Shown here: positions 19,140-28,234 of the stretch, one piece after another | Position numbering within the stretch: position 1 is the stretch's first letter | How the letters are laid out: the number at the start of each line of letters is the position of its first letter | Assembly: GCA_913776195.1 (NCBI GenBank) | Contig: CAJYMH010000027.1 | Coordinates: 16,093-80,092 of the forward strand | Source of the DNA: an uncultured Caulobacter sp. | GTDB lineage: Bacteria; Pseudomonadota; Alphaproteobacteria; Caulobacterales; Caulobacteraceae | DNA length: 64,000 bases | Direction: 5' to 3' | Notes under the pieces: generated by a model | What the model saw: only the letters and a program-made list of their open reading frames with translations | Told to the model about the DNA's origin: nothing | Databases searched by the model: none | Program-made: the position numbers and the translations under genes

Positions 19140-19355
19140 ATGAACGCTTACGATCGCCAGATGGGCTCAGACGCCGCCGTCCTGCACTACGGTGACGGCG
19201 AATTCGCCATCATCAAGCCGGGCCGCTACGTGGTCTGCGCCGTCAGCGGCAAGAAGGTCCCGCTGCAGGCCCTGCGCTACTGGAGCCCGGAGCTTCAGGA
19301 AGCCTATGCCGGACCGTCCGAGGCGCTGAAGCGCTGGCAGGAAACCCGCTCCTGA
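19140..19355 (+). CDS. DUF2093 family protein
   Basis: AVLHYGDGEFAIIKPGRYVVCAVSGKKVPLQALRYWSPELQEAY. Confidence 0.9.
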   Translation: MNAYDRQMGSDAAVLHYGDGEFAIIKPGRYVVCAVSGKKVPLQALRYWSPELQEAYAGPSEALKRWQETRS

Positions 19356-20179
19356 ACCGTCGCGGCCTGCTGACCGGCGCGCTCGCCGCCGCCGCGACGC
19401 CGGCCTTCGCCGCCGCACTGCCCCTCGCCCTCATCGGCCGGCCGCGACAGGGTGGTTATATGATCGGCCAGACCACGCCTCGCGCGACCGTCAGCCTGGA
19501 TGGCGTCGAGGTGGCCAAAGCCTCCCGCGCGGGCCACTTCTTCATCGGCTTCGACCGCGACGCGTCGTCGGACACTCTGCTGAGCGTTGCTCAGAACGGC
19601 GAGACCATCACGCACCGCATCGCCGTCTCGCCCGGCGACTTCGACATTCAGCGCATCGACGGTCTGCCTGTCGATCAGGTGTCGCCCCAAGACCCCATCC
19701 TGCTGGCCCGCATCAGCGAGGAAGCCAAGCGAAAGGCGGTGGGTTTCGCCAGCCTCAACGACGATGACAGCTTCCACAACGGCTTTCGCCCGCCCCTGCC
19801 GACCTGGCGGCTGTCCGGCCGTTTCGGTGGCCAGCGCATCCTGAACGGGCGCCCCAATCGCCCGCACTACGGCGCCGATCTGGCGGCGCCGACGGGAACG
19901 CCGGTCATGGCGCCCGCCCCCGGCGTGATCAGCTTCGCCGAGATGGGCCTGCATTTCGAAGGCGGGCTGATCCTGATCGACCATGGACAAGGGGTGGTCA
20001 GCGCCTATCTGCACCTGTCGCGCATCGACGTGCGCGCCGGGGATCACGTCCGCGCCGGTCAGGTCATCGCCGCCGTGGGCCAGGAAGGCCGAGCCACCGG
20101 GCCCCACCTGTGCTGGAGATTGAAGTGGCGCGGGCGAAATCTGGACCCCATGCTCCTGCTACGAAACGTCTCATTGTGA
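19352..20179 (+). CDS. M23-family (LytM/peptidoglycan endopeptidase) protein with Tat-like signal peptide, likely CTG start
   Basis: HYGADLAAPTGTPVMAPAPGVISFAE..GLILIDHGQGVVSAYLHLSRIDVRAGDHV; frame extends upstream in phase to (L)NRRGLLTGALAAAATPAFA. ORF track starts at the internal ATG 19460. Confidence 0.88.
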   Translation: MNRRGLLTGALAAAATPAFAAALPLALIGRPRQGGYMIGQTTPRATVSLDGVEVAKASRAGHFFIGFDRDASSDTLLSVAQNGETITHRIAVSPGDFDIQRIDGLPVDQVSPQDPILLARISEEAKRKAVGFASLNDDDSFHNGFRPPLPTWRLSGRFGGQRILNGRPNRPHYGADLAAPTGTPVMAPAPGVISFAEMGLHFEGGLILIDHGQGVVSAYLHLSRIDVRAGDHVRAGQVIAAVGQEGRATGPHLCWRLKWRGRNLDPMLLLRNVSL

Positions 20180-20268
20180 GTCGGGGCTAAACAAGCTTCA
20201 CCACGGGCGCTTTCTATTTGCGGTAGCACGCGCTATCCGCCCCTTGAGTAACGTGGGGATGTGAGTCG

Positions 20269-20781
20269 ATGTCCGCCGACCTTTCGGCGCTGCGCCTTCT
20301 TCTGGTTGATGACAACCAGCACATGCGGTCGATCGTCCGGCAGCTGTTCAAAGGCGTCGGACTTCATGACATCAGGGAAGCGTCCAACGGGGCGGAGGCT
20401 CTGCAGATTCTTCGCGGCTGGACACCTGACTTCGCCATCGTCGATTACCAGATGGAGCCGTTGGACGGCGTGCAGTTCACCGAGCTGGTCCGCAAGTCGC
20501 CCGACAGCAAGGTCCCTTACCTGCCGATCATCATGCTGACCGCCTATGCCGACAAACGGCGGGTGTTCGAGGCTCGCGACGCCGGCGTGAACGAGGTCGT
20601 GGTCAAGCCGATCACCGCCAGCCAGCTGTTCAGCCGCATGAACGCGGTCATCTACAAGCCGCGTCCCTTCGTGCGGGTTCCGGACGACGGCTATTTCGGG
20701 CCGGAGCGACGGCGGATCAGCGATCCCGACTACGACGGGCCAAAGCGCCGCGCCGAGGAACAGGGCTCGGTCGAAATCTAG
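20269..20781 (+). CDS. Response regulator receiver protein with short C-terminal extension
   Basis: LLLVDDNQHMRSIVRQL, IVDYQMEPLDG, IIMLTAY, VVKPITASQLFSRM; GPERRR tail. Confidence 0.9.
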   Translation: MSADLSALRLLLVDDNQHMRSIVRQLFKGVGLHDIREASNGAEALQILRGWTPDFAIVDYQMEPLDGVQFTELVRKSPDSKVPYLPIIMLTAYADKRRVFEARDAGVNEVVVKPITASQLFSRMNAVIYKPRPFVRVPDDGYFGPERRRISDPDYDGPKRRAEEQGSVEI

Positions 20782-21701
20782 GCTTCAGCTTTCAGGCTGT
20801 CATAGGCCTCCGCGGACCAGCGCTTGTGCACCCAGAACCATTCGTGCGGCCGCTTGCGGATCTGCGCCTCGACCATGGCGTTGATGCGCTTCACGCCCGC
20901 TTCAATGTCGGCGGTGCGGTCGTCGGTATGCTCAAGCGTGATGGGGTCGTGGACGACAGCCCTGAACCGCGCGCCGCGCGTGCGCTCCACCGTCATGGGC
21001 TGCAGGACGGTCCCGAACCGCAGGGCCAGGCGCGTCGGCCCTGGCGCCGTGTGGGCGAGATGGCCGAAGAACGGCGCAGGGACCCCGCCGTTGAACTTCT
21101 GGTCGTTCATCAGGGCCACGGACTGCCCGGTCTTCAGCGCCGCCAGCAACTCCTTGGCGCCGTCTCCGCCCTTGGGCGCGAACAAACGTACGCCGTAGCG
21201 GAACCGGCTCTTGCGGATGCGAGCATCCACATAGGGATTGTTGGCCGCGCGATAGGTGATCTGGCAGTCGACGCCCGACTGCACGATGGCCGCGGGCATC
21301 ACCTCCCAGTTGGAGAAGTGGCCGCTGATGAACACCACAGGCTCCCGGTCCGCCGCGATCCGCGCCAGGCGTTCGGCGTTTTCGATCTCCACCCGGTGGG
21401 GCGACAGGATGATGCGGTCCATGATTGGGAACTCGGCGAAGGTGCGTCCCACCTCATCCCACTGCTTCTTCAGGATATCCGCCCGCCAGGCCTCGTCCTT
21501 CTCGGGAAAGGCCAGACGAAGATTACGGTCCGCTGTCTTGTGCGCGCCGGTCAACGGCCCCAGCGTCCGGGTCAGCGCTCCGCCAAAGGCCGACGCCCAG
21601 TCCACCGGCAGAAGCCGCATCGCGGCGGTGAAGGCGTCAAAGGCGAAGGCCTCCAGCCTCCAGGCCAGGTCCTGCGCGAAACGGGGACGGGTGTCCGACA
21701 T
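20778..21701 (-). CDS. Lysophospholipid acyltransferase (LpxL/HtrB-like)
   Basis: SGHFSNWEVMPAAIVQSG, FAPKGGDGAKELLAALKTGQSVALMNDQKFNGGVPAPFFG. Confidence 0.9.
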   Translation of the reverse strand: MSDTRPRFAQDLAWRLEAFAFDAFTAAMRLLPVDWASAFGGALTRTLGPLTGAHKTADRNLRLAFPEKDEAWRADILKKQWDEVGRTFAEFPIMDRIILSPHRVEIENAERLARIAADREPVVFISGHFSNWEVMPAAIVQSGVDCQITYRAANNPYVDARIRKSRFRYGVRLFAPKGGDGAKELLAALKTGQSVALMNDQKFNGGVPAPFFGHLAHTAPGPTRLALRFGTVLQPMTVERTRGARFRAVVHDPITLEHTDDRTADIEAGVKRINAMVEAQIRKRPHEWFWVHKRWSAEAYDSLKAEA

Positions 21702-21836
21702 GCCTGTTTTCTAGGCCGCTTTCGGCTTTCTGGGCAACGGGCTTGGCTTGTCGTTAATACGGCACGTCCCTTGCGGATATTGGTGTGGAGCGTGCCAGAT
21801 CGGGACGCTCGGGGATCAACAGCTAGGGACTGTTCC

Positions 21837-22100
21837 ATGCCCATGAGCAACGATATCGACCTGCATTTGGGCAAGCGCCTGCGCAGCCGCCGCCGCATCC
21901 TGGGCCTGACCCAGCAGCAGCTCGCGGGCGCCTGCGGAGTGCGCTTCCAGCAGATCCAGAAGTACGAGTGCGGCGCCAACCGCATCTCGGCCGCGCGCCT
22001 GTGGCGGATCTCCGAGGCGCTGCAGGTGCCGGTCGGCTACTTCTATGACGGGCTGGAGCAGCCGCGCACCAAACAACACTCGATGGCTGTCGCGGCTTAA
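21837..22100 (+). CDS. XRE-family transcriptional regulator
   Basis: IDLHLGKRLRSRRRILGLTQQQLAGACGVRFQQIQKYECGANRISAARLWRISEALQVPVGYFYDGL; upstream part of the 424-aa track ORF is antisense noise. Confidence 0.9.
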   Translation: MPMSNDIDLHLGKRLRSRRRILGLTQQQLAGACGVRFQQIQKYECGANRISAARLWRISEALQVPVGYFYDGLEQPRTKQHSMAVAA

Positions 22101-22148
22101 GCGTCGGGCGTCCTTCCATGGCGGCGCGGCATCGGATAAGCCGACGCC

Positions 22149-22967
22149 ATGCTGCCTACTGATCGTCTCGCCGACCTCGACGCCTTCCTCATCGCGCTGA
22201 ACCGCGCCTCCGGGGAAGCCATTCTCCCACTGTTTCGAGCCGATCACGGCCTGGAAGACAAGGGCAAGGCCGGCGCCTTCGATCCTGTCACGGAGGCGGA
22301 TCGCGGCGCGGAGGCGGCGATCCGCAAGCTGATCGCCGAGCATTATCCGGAGCACGGCGTCATCGGCGAAGAGTACGGCGAGGACCGGCCTGACGCCGAG
22401 TTCGTCTGGGTCCTGGACCCCATCGACGGCACCCGCGCCTTCATTTCCGGCTTGCCCCTGTGGACCACCCTGATCGGGCTACGCTGGAACGGCGCGCCGG
22501 TGCTCGGCTCCGTGGGCCAACCTTATCTGGACGAAATCTTCATCGGCTCGGCCGCCGGATCGCGTCTCGTCTCACGCGGCGCAAGCCAGCCCCTGCAAGT
22601 CCGCGCCTGTCCCGACCTGGCACAGGCGGTGATCTCCACCACCGATCCGCAAGCCTGCTTCGACAGCCCGGAAAGGGCCGTGTGGGACGACGTGCGCGCC
22701 GTCACGCGCCTCGCCCGCCTGGGTTGCGACGCTTACGCCTACGCTATGGTCGCCATGGGGAAAATGGATATGGTCATCGAGGCTGGGCTTAAAGCCTGGG
22801 ACGTCGAGGCCGCCATTCCCTTGATCGCCGGTGCTGGCGGCGTCACCACCGACTGGCGCGGCGACGAAATCGGCAAGAACGGCGGCCAGATGCTGATCGT
22901 CGGCGACAAGGCCCTGGTTGATCCGACGCTCGAGCTGCTGGCCCCAGCGGCGAAGGCCCAGCCCTAG
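22149..22967 (+). CDS. hisN: Histidinol-phosphatase / inositol monophosphatase family
   Basis: DPVTEADRGAEAAIRKLI, GEEYGEDRPDAEFVWVLDPIDGTRAFISGLPLWTTLIGL, AWDVEAAIPLIAGAGG. Confidence 0.9.
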   Translation: MLPTDRLADLDAFLIALNRASGEAILPLFRADHGLEDKGKAGAFDPVTEADRGAEAAIRKLIAEHYPEHGVIGEEYGEDRPDAEFVWVLDPIDGTRAFISGLPLWTTLIGLRWNGAPVLGSVGQPYLDEIFIGSAAGSRLVSRGASQPLQVRACPDLAQAVISTTDPQACFDSPERAVWDDVRAVTRLARLGCDAYAYAMVAMGKMDMVIEAGLKAWDVEAAIPLIAGAGGVTTDWRGDEIGKNGGQMLIVGDKALVDPTLELLAPAAKAQP

Positions 22968-23914
22968 AGCGCGGCGGCCACGGCGTCGAACTCGCGCCAG
23001 AAGACGGCGCGCTTGTCGTCCGTCTCCATCAGGATCTCGTGGTAGCTGCCGGCGACCTCGATGAACCTGCCCTTGGGCAGACGCCCAGCCACCATCTTGG
23101 CGTCGGGATTCCACACCAGCTTCTCTTCGCTGGCCGACAGGATGACGACCGGGATCGTCACCTTCTCCAGCCGCCCCGGCGCCCGCATCGAGGCGAAGGC
23201 CGACAGGGCGAAATCGACCCAGCCCCAGGTGACCCCGCCCAGGTCCAGGTCAGGATTGGCGGCCAGCTGCTTCATCCAGGTGTCGTAGCGGCCCTTATCA
23301 TGGGTCAGCACCTGCCCCTCGAAAGGCGCCGCGCCGCCGCCGCCCTTGCCAGCGGCCTCCGGCATATAGACCCCGCCCCGCCCGATCAGGTTCTGAAATC
23401 CCGCCATGGCGCGCACGGCCCAAAACGGGCGTCCGCCCAGAGGCAGGCCGAGCATCGGCGCGGACAGCACCGCTGCGCTGAACCGCGTCTCGCCCCGCGT
23501 CAGCGCCAGCATGGTCAGGCATCCGCCCATGGAGTGCGCCATGGCGATCCAGGGCTTCGGTAGGCGGCTCTCGAACTGCGCCAGCAGAGCCTGATAGTCG
23601 GTCATGAAATCGGCGTGGCCCGCCGCATGGCCTTTCAGGCGATCCGGCAGCAGGCGCTGCGACAGCCCCTGCCCGCGCCAGTCATGGGCCAGGACGGTGA
23701 AGCCGCGCCCGGTCAGGTCACGGATGACCTCGTAGTATTTCTCGATCGGCTCGGTGCGGCCGCCGCTCAGGACGACCGAACCCTTCGGCGAACCGGTCGC
23801 CGGAAACAGAGCGGCGCGAAGGGTCGCCCCCTTCGCGCCGGTGAACCATTCAGCTTGTCCGCCCGCGGGCACGGGCGCCTCGGCGAGGTCGAGCAGAGGC
23901 GCCGGCCGCATCAA
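22964..23914 (-). CDS. Alpha/beta hydrolase (lysophospholipase-like)
   Basis: SGGRTEPIEKYYEVIRDLTGRGFTVLAHDWRGQGLS, AHSMGGC catalytic serine motif. Confidence 0.9.
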   Translation of the reverse strand: MMRPAPLLDLAEAPVPAGGQAEWFTGAKGATLRAALFPATGSPKGSVVLSGGRTEPIEKYYEVIRDLTGRGFTVLAHDWRGQGLSQRLLPDRLKGHAAGHADFMTDYQALLAQFESRLPKPWIAMAHSMGGCLTMLALTRGETRFSAAVLSAPMLGLPLGGRPFWAVRAMAGFQNLIGRGGVYMPEAAGKGGGGAAPFEGQVLTHDKGRYDTWMKQLAANPDLDLGGVTWGWVDFALSAFASMRAPGRLEKVTIPVVILSASEEKLVWNPDAKMVAGRLPKGRFIEVAGSYHEILMETDDKRAVFWREFDAVAAAL

Positions 23915-23919
23915 GGCGA

Positions 23920-24225
23920 TCAGGCCTTGCTGAACAGGGCCTGCAGCTTCGGCTGCAGCGACATGGCCAGACCCATGTCCGACAGCTTCAGACGGCCGCT
24001 CATGAACGCCATAGTGGCGTCCAGCTGGCCCTGGCTCATGGCGATCAGGTCAGCCAGGCTGAGGGTCATGGTCAGGTCAGCCGGCTTGTCTTCGTTGCTG
24101 ACTTCGCCGCCGTCGATATGGATGAAACCGTCGCCCTTCAGGTCGAACTTCAGGCTCTTGCCAAGGCCCGAGTCATCGCCCACGGCGCCTTTGATCTTGT
24201 CGGTGACTTCCTGCAGCGTGGCCAT
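23920..24225 (-). CDS. SCP2 sterol-binding domain protein
   Basis: LKFDLKGDGFIHIDGGEVSNEDKPADLTMTLSLADLIAMSQGQLDATMAFMSGRLKLSGDM-type SCP2 motif. Confidence 0.92.
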   Translation of the reverse strand: MATLQEVTDKIKGAVGDDSGLGKSLKFDLKGDGFIHIDGGEVSNEDKPADLTMTLSLADLIAMSQGQLDATMAFMSGRLKLSDMGLAMSLQPKLQALFSKA

Positions 24226-24305
24226 GCGACGCGCTCCCTTAGTTGAAATTGGCGGCCACCTTGGCCGGTGATCGACGACAAGTAAACAACGCTCAGACGT
24301 TGACG

Positions 24306-25199
24306 TTACGACGGTTTGACGAATTTCAGCGTCATGCGGTCGCTTTCTCCGATCGCGTCGTACTTGCTGTGGTCAAAGCCTGCCTCGGCAGGCTCTCCAC
24401 GCGGCGCCGACAGCCGCGTCGGCGGCAGGGTCCACACACCGAAGGGATGGTCGCGAGTGTCCTTAGGGTTTGCGTTGATCTCGCTCGCCTCGGCCAAGGT
24501 GAAGCCCGCCTCCTTGGCCAACTGCATGACATAGGCTTGCTGAACATAGCCGTCGGCGGCCAGGGCCTCCTGCACCCCGCCCGGATCGGCGCGATGCTCC
24601 TCCACCCCCAGCACGCCGCCTGGCTTGAGAGCGGCGAAGGCGTCGCGGAAGGCTTTCTCGGCCACGCCCGCCGCCATCCAGTTGTGGATGTTGCGCAGAA
24701 ACAGCACCAGGTCAGCGCCGCCGGCCGGAGCCACCGGTCCGCTGGTCGGGCCGAAGGCGGTGACCTCAACCTTTCCATAGACGCGGGGCCGCGCCGCGAG
24801 CTTGTTGCGGAAGGCCTGGACGATCTCGCCCGCCGTCGGGTCATTGGGGTTGTCGGTCTGCAGGTGCGCGGCGTAGAGCCGCCCGCCCGTGCTGTTCAGG
24901 TAAGGGGCCAGGATGTCGGTATACCAACCGGCCCCCGGCCAGAACTCGACGACGGTGATCCCTGGGCGCAGCCCCCAGAACTCCAGGCTCTGGCGCGGAT
25001 GACGCCAGGGATCACGCGCCTTGTCGGTTTGCGGGCGCCAATCGCCGGCGATGGCGGCGGCCAGGGCGTCGGACGCCTTGGCCTTGGCCGGCGCCGAAGC
25101 GGCTGGCTTGTCTTCCGCCTTCTTTCCGCAGCCGGCGAGGACTAGCCCCGCCGAACCCAGCAGAAGACCTCGTCGCGACCAGTCGCCCACCGCCACCAT
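24306..25199 (-). CDS. Exported lipoprotein with class I SAM-methyltransferase-like fold (paralog A)
   Basis: SRRGLLLGSAGLVLAGC (Tat-like plus lipobox), ITVVEFWPGAGWYTDILAPYL motif I-like, ADLVLFLRNIHNW. Confidence 0.85.
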   Translation of the reverse strand: MVAVGDWSRRGLLLGSAGLVLAGCGKKAEDKPAASAPAKAKASDALAAAIAGDWRPQTDKARDPWRHPRQSLEFWGLRPGITVVEFWPGAGWYTDILAPYLNSTGGRLYAAHLQTDNPNDPTAGEIVQAFRNKLAARPRVYGKVEVTAFGPTSGPVAPAGGADLVLFLRNIHNWMAAGVAEKAFRDAFAALKPGGVLGVEEHRADPGGVQEALAADGYVQQAYVMQLAKEAGFTLAEASEINANPKDTRDHPFGVWTLPPTRLSAPRGEPAEAGFDHSKYDAIGESDRMTLKFVKPS

Positions 25200-26041
25200 C
25201 AGGCCGGCTTCTTGAAGCGCAGGGTCATGCGGTCGCTTTCGCCGATGGCGTCATACTTGGCGCGATCAAAGTCGGCCGCCGGCTGCTGACCCGACGCTGC
25301 GCTCTGGCGCACGGGCGGCAGTGTCCAGACGCCGAAGGGGTGATCCTTGGTGTCCTTCGGGTTGGCGTTGATCTCCGACTGTCCGTCCAGCTTGAAGCCG
25401 GCCTTCTCGGCCAGGGCGATCACGGTGGCGGTCGACAGGTAGCCGTCGGTGCCGCCGCCAGCCTGCGGCTTCGGATCGGCGCGATGATCCTCGACGGCCA
25501 GCAGGCCGCCCGGCTTCAGCACGGCGAAGAAGTCGGCGAAGATCTTGTCGGCGACGCCAGCGGCGGTCCAATTGTGAACGTTGCGGGCGGTCAGAACGAG
25601 ATCGGCGGAGTTCGGCGCGCCCAGCGGCTTGGACACGGCGCCGAAGTTCACGAACTTGATCGCGCCCCACTTGGCCTGGTCGGCGTACTTGGCCTCGAAA
25701 TCAGCGCGAGCCTTGCGGGCGCCTTCGGTGACCTTCGGGTTATCAAGGTCGGTCACGCCGGCGACGTAATGGCCGCCGGTCGCCTTGGCGTAGGGAGCCA
25801 GGATCTCCAGCCAGTAGCCGCCGCCCGGCGACACCTCGATCACCGTCTGCTTGGGCTTCAGCCCCCAGAAGGTCAGGCTTTCGACGGGATGGCGATGCGG
25901 ATCGCGCGCCACATTGGCGGGCGCCCGGTTCGGGCTGGCCACGGCGGCGGTCAGGGCTGCGTCGGCGGCGAAGGCGGCCGGAGCCGCGATCAGGGCCGCG
26001 GCGGCGAAGCCGGCGGCGATAGCGAGGCGTCGAGTGGTCAT
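25199..26041 (-). CDS. Exported class I SAM-methyltransferase-like protein (paralog B)
   Basis: Signal peptide MTTRRLAIAAGFAAAALIAAPAAFA; TVIEVSPGGGYWLEILAPYA; shares EINANPKDTKDHPFGVWTLPP and KYDAIGESDRMTL with 24306..25199. Confidence 0.85.
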   Translation of the reverse strand: MTTRRLAIAAGFAAAALIAAPAAFAADAALTAAVASPNRAPANVARDPHRHPVESLTFWGLKPKQTVIEVSPGGGYWLEILAPYAKATGGHYVAGVTDLDNPKVTEGARKARADFEAKYADQAKWGAIKFVNFGAVSKPLGAPNSADLVLTARNVHNWTAAGVADKIFADFFAVLKPGGLLAVEDHRADPKPQAGGGTDGYLSTATVIALAEKAGFKLDGQSEINANPKDTKDHPFGVWTLPPVRQSAASGQQPAADFDRAKYDAIGESDRMTLRFKKPA

Positions 26042-26239
26042 GGTGGAGCTCCTGGGTGTTTTTCGTTGGAGCGGAGCCTTACGGGCGGAGCGTGACCGAT
26101 CAAGGGCGAATCTTGCGGATTCGACCCCTTGAAGCGATTTCGCACGATCCTAACTGATACTCCGAAGGCGCCGATGTCGGGCCTTCACGGACTTGCAGGC
26201 GGGGCCGATCCGGGCCGCCGAAAAGTCCGACAACCGCAA

Positions 26240-26261
26240 CCTTGCTTACGCAAAGAAGGAT
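26240..26261 (+). promoter_or_regulatory. ROSE-like RNA thermometer hairpin candidate at hsp20 SD
   Basis: CCUUGCUUACGCAAAGAAGGAU: UUGC/GCAA stem with CC/GG closure sequestering AAGGA, contains UUGCU. Confidence 0.45.
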
Positions 26262-26267
26262 GTGACC

Positions 26268-26729
26268 ATGCGTACGATCGACCTGTCCCCCCTGTACCGC
26301 TCTGTCGTCGGCTTCGACCGTCTGGCCGCGCTGCTTGACGCCGCCGCTACCAACGAAGCCGCCAGCGGTTACCCGCCCTACAACATCGAGCGGACCGACG
26401 AGAACGCCTACCGCATCGAGATCGCGGTCGCGGGCTTCAAGCCGGAAGAGCTGAACATCGAGGTCAAGGAAAACCTCCTGACCGTTCAAGGCCGCAAGAC
26501 GGCTAATGATGAAGCCAAGCGCTACCTGCATCGCGGCCTGGCCGAGCGTAACTTCGACCGCAAGTTCCAGCTCGCCGACTACGTCGTTGTGACCGACGCC
26601 CAGCTGCGCGACGGCCTGCTGGCCATCTCGCTGAAGCGCGAACTGCCGGAATCTCTGAAGCCGCGCCGCATCGAGATTTCGACGGCTGCGATCGACGCTC
26701 CGCTGATCGAAGGCGAGAAGGCCGCCTAA
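26268..26729 (+). CDS. Hsp20 family small heat-shock protein
   Basis: YPPYNIERTDENAYRIEIAVAGFKPEELNIEVKENLLTVQGRK, YLHRGLAERNFDRKFQLADYV. Confidence 0.95.
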   Translation: MRTIDLSPLYRSVVGFDRLAALLDAAATNEAASGYPPYNIERTDENAYRIEIAVAGFKPEELNIEVKENLLTVQGRKTANDEAKRYLHRGLAERNFDRKFQLADYVVVTDAQLRDGLLAISLKRELPESLKPRRIEISTAAIDAPLIEGEKAA

Positions 26730-26777
26730 GCGGCCTCACAAAACGCCGGCCCTTCCCCAGGCTGGCCTAAACGACGG

Positions 26778-26806
26778 AAAGGCGGCGCAGCGATGCGCTG
26801 CCTTTT
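26778..26806 (+). terminator. Terminator after hsp20 (AAAGGCgGCGCAgcgaTGCGCtGCCTTTT)
   Basis: Near-perfect stem plus T-run; also has A-run for the opposite strand. Confidence 0.8.
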
Positions 26807-26807
26807 C

Positions 26808-28142
26808 TCATTTCGGTGCGCTCTCAGCCTCGGCGGATGGAGGCTCCTTGGGCGGCAACGGACCGAACTCGTCGTGGGTCGGCTCGCCCTTCGGCGGCTC
26901 GAAGCCCTGAACTTGGCGGAAATCCACGTCCTTTATGCTGGCCCCGTCCATCAGGGCGGCCGTCAGGTCCGCCCCGCGCATGTCGGCGGCGTCGAGGACA
27001 GCGGCGGTCAGGTTGGCGGTCTGGGCGGAGACATAGCGCAGCTTGGCGCCCGTCACGTCCGTGGGGATTTCGCGCCCGCCCAAGGGCAACGGCCCCAGAT
27101 ACGCTCCACGCAGATCGGCCTTGGTCAGGTCCGCTCGCATCAGCTTGGCGCCGCGCAGGTCGGCCCCGCGCAGGTTCGCCGCCCGAAGGTCGGCCCCCTC
27201 CAGCTTCGCCCCCTGCAAATGCGCGCCTGACAGATCCAGGCCCATCATGATCGCGCCCTTGGCGCTCATCGCCGTCAGCCGCATGCCTTTCAGCGCCCCG
27301 CCCAGGGGACGCAAATCCTCGCCGTCCAGCTTCGCCGCCGCGCCTTCCTTGCCGCCGGTTCTGCACCAGGCCTGGTTGGCCTTGGCCTGTTCCAGCAGCG
27401 CCGGCGACTTCTCGATCGCCTCGGGCGTGGGCTCGCGGAGCACCTGCTCCATGCGCGCGCCCTGAACGCTGGCCTTCAGCAAGTTCGCCCCGACCAGAAC
27501 CGCTCCGGCGAAGTTGGCGTTGTCCAGGTTCGCGCCGCTCATGTCGGCGTTCTCCATCAGGGCGCCGCTGAAATTGGCGTCCTTCAGGTTCGCTCCGATC
27601 AGCTTGGCCCCCACCAGGGAACAGTCGGTGAAGTCCGCGGCGAACGCTGACACGCCGCTCATCTCGGCGTCATTCAGGATCGCGCCGGTGAAGTTCGCCT
27701 GATCAACCTCGCCCGCACGCTCCTCGTGGCGCGAGATGTCCAAACCATTCTTCGCCCCCGGAATCGCCACCTTGCCTTCACGGAAATCCGCGCCGGTCAG
27801 GTCGGCCTGGGACAGGTTCGCCCCACGCAGGCACACGCCCCGCAGGTCCGCCTTCACCATCACCGCTTGGCGCAGGTCGGCCATGCGCAGATCGCAGCCG
27901 AACAGGTCAGCCCGTTCCAGCTTGGTGCGGATCAGACGACAGCCTTCCAGGATCGAGGCCGACAGGTCGGCTTCCGAAAGGTTTCGACCGGAAAGGTTCA
28001 GGCCGCCCAGATGGACGAAACGCAGCGACGCCCGGCGTCCGCCCGGCTTGCGTTGCAGATATCGCTCATGCGAGCCGACGATGAGGTCGAGCTCGGCTTG
28101 GGACAGCCGGCGGCGGCCGGCGAGTTTCGCTTGGGCGGACAA
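26808..28142 (-). CDS. Pentapeptide-repeat protein (two repeat blocks with WCxTGGxEG insert)
   Basis: Multiple A(D/N)LxG repeats; AWCRTGGKEGAAAKLDGEDLRPLG insert. Confidence 0.92.
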   Translation of the reverse strand: MSAQAKLAGRRRLSQAELDLIVGSHERYLQRKPGGRRASLRFVHLGGLNLSGRNLSEADLSASILEGCRLIRTKLERADLFGCDLRMADLRQAVMVKADLRGVCLRGANLSQADLTGADFREGKVAIPGAKNGLDISRHEERAGEVDQANFTGAILNDAEMSGVSAFAADFTDCSLVGAKLIGANLKDANFSGALMENADMSGANLDNANFAGAVLVGANLLKASVQGARMEQVLREPTPEAIEKSPALLEQAKANQAWCRTGGKEGAAAKLDGEDLRPLGGALKGMRLTAMSAKGAIMMGLDLSGAHLQGAKLEGADLRAANLRGADLRGAKLMRADLTKADLRGAYLGPLPLGGREIPTDVTGAKLRYVSAQTANLTAAVLDAADMRGADLTAALMDGASIKDVDFRQVQGFEPPKGEPTHDEFGPLPPKEPPSAEAESAPK

Positions 28143-28163
28143 GGCTTTGCTTCCGGCTCATAA

Positions 28164-28185
28164 CGATAGATGTCGCTATCTATCG
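28164..28185. promoter_or_regulatory. Inverted repeat CGATAGAT-gtcgct-ATCTATCG upstream of pentapeptide gene
   Basis: Perfect 8-bp arms, 22 bp upstream of the 28142 start. Confidence 0.6.
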
Positions 28186-28234
28186 CCCAGAAGCCCAACC
28201 GAACCGTTAAGGCGCTAAGCTTCGAAGAACGACG

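Noticed and set aside
20826-21836. N-terminal part of the 424-aa ORF ending in the XRE protein
   Set aside because: Antisense to the acyltransferase gene; the XRE domain has its own ATG at 21837.
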